A stretch of 27,061 nt of DNA from contig URSS01000035.1 of NCBI GenBank assembly GCA_900550545.1, forward strand, positions 1 through 27,061. Direction: 5' to 3'. Numbering within the stretch: position 1 is the stretch's first letter; every line of letters starts with the position of its first letter. The notes below the pieces were generated by a model, which was given only the letters and a program-made list of their open reading frames with translations, was not told the origin of the DNA and did no database searches. Origin of the DNA: an uncultured Lachnobacterium sp. Its GTDB lineage: Bacteria; Bacillota; Clostridia; Lachnospirales; Lachnospiraceae. This document shows positions 23,956 to 27,061 of the stretch, in pieces. The position numbers and the translations under genes are program-made.

Positions 23956-25137
23956 CTATAAATATTTCTTTAATACGTCCACCTTATCTGTTGCTTCCCA
24001 TGGAAGGTTCAGATCGGTACGTCCAAAATGTCCGTATGCTGCAGTTCCACGATAAATCGGTCTGCGCAGATCAAGCATCTTAATGATTCCTGCAGGACGA
24101 AGATCAAAGTTCTCTCTTACGATCTCTACCAGCTTGTCATCTGCGATCTTACCTGTTCCAAAGGTATCAACCATGACAGAAGTCGGCTGTGCAACACCAA
24201 TTGCATAAGAAAGCTGAATCTCACACTTCTCTGCAAGCCCTGCTGCAACGATGTTCTTTGCCACATAACGTGCTGCGTATGCTGCGGAACGGTCTACCTT
24301 TGTACAGTCTTTTCCAGAGAAAGCTCCGCCACCGTGACGTGCATATCCACCGTAAGTATCTACGATAATCTTACGTCCGGTAAGTCCTGCATCTCCGTGA
24401 GGTCCACCGATTACAAAGCGTCCGGTTGGATTGATAAAGAACTTGGTATTGTCATCGATCATATCCTTTGGAAGAATCGGATCAAATACATATTTCTTGA
24501 TGTCTTCATGAATCTGTTCCTGTGTCACATCATCATCATGCTGGGTAGATAATACAACCGCTTCGAGTCTCTTTGGCTTTCCAGCTTCATCATACTCAAC
24601 AGAAACCTGTGTCTTTCCGTCTGGACGAAGGTAGGTAAGTGTCCCATCTTTACGCACCTTGGTCAGCTGCAATGCCAGCTTGTGAGCCAGTGAAATCGGA
24701 TAAGGCATCAACTCTTCTGTCTCGTTTGTTGCATAACCAAACATCATACCCTGATCTCCGGCACCAGTGTCAAGATCATCGGTCAATGCGCCCTCTTTTG
24801 CCTCAAGTGCCTTATCAACACCCATAGCGATATCTGCGGACTGCTGATCCAAAGCCACCATTACGGCACATGTGTTTCCGTCAAATCCGGTCTTTGCATC
24901 GTTGTATCCAATCTCGTTTACTGTCTTACGGACGATAGCCGGGATATCGAGCTGCGCTTTGGTTGTAATCTCTCCGGTTACCAGTACAAATCCTGTACAG
25001 CTGGCTGCCTCACAGGCAACACGGCTCATTGGATCCTGCTCCATACAGGCATCTAAGATTGCGTCGGAAATCGCATCACACATTTTGTCAGGATGTCCTT
25101 CGGTAACGGACTCTGATGTAAATAATAATTTTTCCAT
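23956..25137 (-). CDS. metK: S-adenosylmethionine synthetase
   Basis: MetK makes SAM from methionine and ATP. The 393 residues show the ATP-binding GHPDK near 14-18, the signature GAGDQGMMFGYA and the Gly-rich GGGAFSGKD loop. I chose the ATG at 25137, with GGAAGGAG before it. The frame stays open upstream to 25212, but that part runs through the riboswitch terminator and cannot be coding in the usual sense. The gene is controlled by a SAM-I riboswitch, which fits feedback by its product. SAM is also the cofactor of PflA and the RsmH-like enzyme nearby. Confidence 0.98.
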   Translation of the reverse strand: MEKLLFTSESVTEGHPDKMCDAISDAILDACMEQDPMSRVACEAASCTGFVLVTGEITTKAQLDIPAIVRKTVNEIGYNDAKTGFDGNTCAVMVALDQQSADIAMGVDKALEAKEGALTDDLDTGAGDQGMMFGYATNETEELMPYPISLAHKLALQLTKVRKDGTLTYLRPDGKTQVSVEYDEAGKPKRLEAVVLSTQHDDDVTQEQIHEDIKKYVFDPILPKDMIDDNTKFFINPTGRFVIGGPHGDAGLTGRKIIVDTYGGYARHGGGAFSGKDCTKVDRSAAYAARYVAKNIVAAGLAEKCEIQLSYAIGVAQPTSVMVDTFGTGKIADDKLVEIVRENFDLRPAGIIKMLDLRRPIYRGTAAYGHFGRTDLNLPWEATDKVDVLKKYL

Positions 25138-25162
25138 GTTTTCTCCTTCCGTTTGTTTGCAC

Positions 25163-25321
25163 AAAAAAAATCCACTTACTTTCATAAGCGGACCAATTAT
25201 ATAGATAATCAAATCCCCTTATTGTTCGATTGCTCGCTCAGGTTGGCACCTTCCTGTCCCTCTCGGAAACGGGGTTGCCGTGACTTCACAGATCCTATGT
25301 ATCTCCATCACTCTGAATAAG
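25163..25321 (-). ncRNA. SAM-I (S-box) riboswitch upstream of metK
   Basis: On the minus strand the aptamer runs from CTTATT (25321-25316) to AATAAG (25223-25218), which pair as P1. Inside are the hallmark CAGAGTGATGGAG, the kink-turn side GTGAAGTCAC, GGCAACC and AAGGTGCCAACC. The expression platform has terminator TCCGCTTA-TGAAAG-TAAGTGGA followed by eight T (25192-25163). ATAAGGGGA (25222-25214), which includes most of the P1 3' strand, can instead pair with TCCGCTTAT at 8 of 9 positions as an antiterminator. SAM binding should therefore stop transcription, the usual OFF logic. Confidence 0.93.
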
Positions 25322-25359
25322 AGAAATTTACAATATTAAATTTGAAATATCCACCCGAT

Positions 25360-25388
25360 ACAATACGCTCTTTTTCAAGGTATGTCAA
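25360..25388 (-). promoter_or_regulatory. metK / SAM riboswitch promoter
   Basis: On the minus strand TTGACA (25388-25383), a 17-base spacer and TATTGT (25365-25360) predict a start near 25353, about 30 bases before riboswitch helix P1. The region 25322-25448 holds nothing else that I recognise, and no clear terminator for the lysozyme gene. Confidence 0.65.
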
Positions 25389-25448
25389 GTGGTATTTTTT
25401 ACTTCTGCAATCGTATTACTTTTCATATCCCATATCAAAGCAATCTCT

Positions 25449-26390
25449 CTACTTCACAACAACTTTCATTTTTGCTTTCTTTCCACTCCCGGTCGTGACT
25501 GTAATCGTTGCCTTTCCTTTTGCTTTCGCCATGAGCTTTCCTGTCTTCCTGTTTACAGTAACAACCTTGGGATTAGAGGATTTAAATTTCTTAGAATCCG
25601 TACATCCGCCCGGTCCCATCTTAATCTTCGCCTGTGCCGTTGTCTTCTTTTTCATTGTAAGTGAAGCCCTGGTAAACTTCACACTTGTCGCTTCCATATA
25701 GGAATAAATAAGATCACAATGTCCTTTATCCGTATTGGCGCCTTCCACAAAGCCTTCTTTTGTGTACTGCCATAAATCAACCGGAACCTGTAATTTTGGC
25801 TTCGTTTCTCTATAAGCAGCAACCCAGACTTTATACCCCTTCAGCTTTTTCCAATCGAATTGTTCGTTCAGATAAGAAACCGACGAATAAATCATTGGTT
25901 CATATCCGGCATCTGCAATCGTATCACAAAAAGCTTTTGCAATTGCCGTTGTGTTCGCCTTACCTCCTGCAAATATTCCTGCCTGTTCCATATCATACGC
26001 AACCGGATAGTCTAACTCTCTTCCATCAAGAATCTCCAGACAAAACTCAGCTTCTTTGACCGCATCTTCCGGCGTCCGGGTGCAGCACAAATGATAGACG
26101 CCGACTTTCAGTCCGGCCGCTACTGCTCCATTATAGTTTGCCTCAAACTGCGCATCTACATCCGGTGCCTGCCCCAATCCGGTTCGGATCATCACGAAAT
26201 CCATGTCTGCATCCGCAATCAGATTCCAGTCTACAACACCATTATGGCTAGATATATCAAATCCATTGCCACTGAAGCCTGCAGCCTGTACCTTTGCTAC
26301 CGGCAACATTGCAATTGCTAAAGTCCACGCGAATACTGCTGCCAGATAACGCAATGCATTTTTTTTACTTTGTATGCTTAATTTTTTCAT
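25449..26390 (-). CDS. Secreted GH25 lysozyme with C-terminal BIG2 domain
   Basis: This is a glycoside hydrolase family 25 muramidase, cutting the N-acetylmuramic acid to N-acetylglucosamine linkage of peptidoglycan. A signal peptide covers about 1-37 (VQA/A cleavage). The GH25 domain (about 40-232) has GFDISSHNG with Asp45 and the catalytic DME at 133-135 (PVAYDMEQAG), then VDLWQYT. A BIG2-type domain (about 236-313) ends in TITVTTGSGKKAKMKVVVK, is rich in Lys and may bind the wall. Length is 313. The ATG at 26390 is preceded by GGAGG at 26407-26403, and a three-codon frame starts between them. It could serve in wall turnover or in competition. Confidence 0.92.
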   Translation of the reverse strand: MKKLSIQSKKNALRYLAAVFAWTLAIAMLPVAKVQAAGFSGNGFDISSHNGVVDWNLIADADMDFVMIRTGLGQAPDVDAQFEANYNGAVAAGLKVGVYHLCCTRTPEDAVKEAEFCLEILDGRELDYPVAYDMEQAGIFAGGKANTTAIAKAFCDTIADAGYEPMIYSSVSYLNEQFDWKKLKGYKVWVAAYRETKPKLQVPVDLWQYTKEGFVEGANTDKGHCDLIYSYMEATSVKFTRASLTMKKKTTAQAKIKMGPGGCTDSKKFKSSNPKVVTVNRKTGKLMAKAKGKATITVTTGSGKKAKMKVVVK

Positions 26391-26658
26391 TTTACCATAA
26401 TTCCTCCATTAAGAAATATGTTCCTCCAGCCCTGTCAGGAAATCTCCTTTTCACTATTCTCCGTAATTAATTTCACTTTTTGATCTCCGGACCCCGGAAC
26501 CAATATGCTTCATCCTCCAAAAGAGGTTTCGTATGTTTTCTTGTAAATTGGGAACTAACATCATATAATATAGTGGCTCAGTTTTGGGACGTCAAGGAAA
26601 ATGTTACAAAGACTCTAATAGTTGTTTTACATATTGTGCTTTATTCAAAATACTTTCC
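26391..26658 (-). other. Upstream region of the lysozyme gene
   Basis: This region holds the lysozyme ribosome-binding site and a candidate promoter at 26567-26595. The part nearer the RHS remnant (about 26596-26658) reads on the minus strand as ESILNKAQYVKQLLESL before a stop, which I cannot assign. I see no intact gene. Confidence 0.5.
26567..26595 (-). promoter_or_regulatory. Candidate promoter for the lysozyme gene
   Basis: On the minus strand TTGACG (26595-26590), a 17-base spacer and TATATT (26572-26567) make a reasonable sigma-A promoter. The leader to the lysozyme ATG would be about 170 bases. Confidence 0.5.
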
Positions 26659-26802
26659 TCAGAGAAAAACATATTTGGAATTTCTAATTGCATCTTGCAA
26701 TGTTTGTATCGGAACTTGTCTTCCGCTTTCTCCCATATGCTCTAATGCTCTGTTAGAAAAGTTTAAACCATCATCTAAATTAGATATTCTACCACTCTGG
26801 TC
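26659..26802 (-). pseudogene. Out-of-frame remnant of an RHS toxin tip (DUF4258/BECR-like)
   Basis: In the frame offset by one from the RHS gene, 47 codons run from 26802 to a stop at 26659. Residues 14-40 (NFSNRALEHMGESGRQVPIQ, then TLQDAIR) resemble the N-terminal half of toxin domains that follow RHS cores: an RA-x2-HM segment, then a helix ending in AI. The frame is preceded by two stop codons (26808-26803) and has no start codon or ribosome-binding site. The domain breaks off after SKYVFL. This looks like a toxin tip inactivated by a frameshift and a truncation. The family name is my inference. Confidence 0.5.
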
Positions 26803-27061
26803 TTACTATTTCCTTTCTCTGTAGCAGACGAATATCCCCCTGCCGCATTTGCCTTCGGATGCTGTTCTTCGTCTGAATTATAGTGGCTTTGTGTAGTTCC
26901 ACAAGTATGCCCGCTCGGATCCACATACCCAACCGAATTTGCCTGACAGTACTGATACAAATTCAGTCCGTCTCCGTAATAAGTATCTTCCTGCGTAAAT
27001 CTTCCGATTACCGGATTATAAAATCTCGCACGCAGATAATACTGCTGGGTAACCGGATCAA
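26775..27061 (-). CDS. RHS repeat-associated core protein, C-terminal end (5' part outside window)
   Basis: The frame is open from the right edge to the stop at 26775. It encodes the hallmark end of an RHS core: QQYYLRARFYNPVIGRFTQE, then the segment LNLYQYCQANSVGYVDPSGH. RHS proteins are large secreted or surface polymorphic-toxin carriers whose core ends at DPSGH and is followed by a variable toxin. Here only about 43 residues follow, low in complexity and ending EYLI, with no recognisable toxin. A toxin-like sequence continues in another frame just downstream. There is no start codon in this window; the protein extends upstream. Confidence 0.85.
   Translation of the reverse strand, partial: DPVTQQYYLRARFYNPVIGRFTQEDTYYGDGLNLYQYCQANSVGYVDPSGHTCGTTQSHYNSDEEQHPKANAAGGYSSATEKGNSKTRVVEYLI

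Noticed and set aside
25138..25212. metK extended to an in-frame start at 25212
   Set aside because: The extra 25 codons run through the SAM riboswitch terminator; the ATG at 25137 has a proper ribosome-binding site and the canonical MetK N-terminus.
26570..26640. Possible IS21-type insertion sequence end (GTGGCTCAGTTTTGGGACG on the plus strand)
   Set aside because: No transposase, second end or target duplication is visible; the resemblance is from memory and cannot be tested here.
26775..26815. Programmed -1 frameshift joining the RHS core to the toxin-like frame
   Set aside because: Two stop codons lie in the toxin frame right at the junction, no clear slippery heptamer is present, and the toxin sequence is itself truncated.

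Overview
All genes in this window lie on the minus strand. The gene set and order point to an anaerobic, spore-forming Firmicute of the Clostridia, most likely Lachnospiraceae. The reasons are the hup-rqcP-yabP-yabQ-divIC-spoIIE-tilS-hpt-ftsH order, pyruvate formate-lyase with its activase, a CotS-type spore coat kinase homologue, and SAM-I and ZTP riboswitches. The family assignment is inference; there is no 16S rRNA gene here.

Read in the direction of transcription (right to left): the right edge (about 26.4-27.06 kb) holds the end of an RHS-repeat protein and a broken, out-of-frame toxin-like remnant. Next come a secreted GH25 lysozyme with a BIG2 domain, metK behind a SAM-I riboswitch, and a histidine kinase, response regulator, PilZ protein and RsmH-like methyltransferase run closed by a strong terminator. 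A ZTP (pfl-motif) riboswitch precedes pflB, which ends in a terminator. pflA and an RluA-family pseudouridine synthase follow. A new promoter then drives a 1113-residue NTPase-like/TPR/GAF/GGDEF protein, cca, a CotS-family protein and a PEGA-domain lipoprotein. The left third is the conserved sporulation and housekeeping block: hup, rqcP, yabP, yabQ, divIC, then spoIIE, tilS, hpt, ftsH. A membrane-anchored protein of unknown function runs off the left edge.

The most interesting points are regulatory. (1) A complete ZTP riboswitch has a terminator that reuses the aptamer's pseudoknot strand, and a second promoter sits between it and pflB. (2) A spoIIE promoter has 21-bp spacing and Spo0A-like boxes. 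(3) A hairpin between rqcP and yabP sequesters the yabP ribosome-binding site, with its 5' arm inside a candidate sigma-E promoter, so only sporulation transcripts would escape it. (4) The giant diguanylate cyclase has a degenerate STAND-like NTPase module and no I-site. (5) The CotS homologue has Asn in place of the second metal-binding Asp. (6) An N-terminally extended RsmH paralogue sits in a signalling operon. (7) The RHS toxin tip is decayed.

c-di-GMP synthesis (GGDEF protein) and sensing (PilZ protein) are both encoded here, about 5.5 kb apart and in different transcription units. No tRNA, rRNA, CRISPR array or complete insertion sequence was seen.
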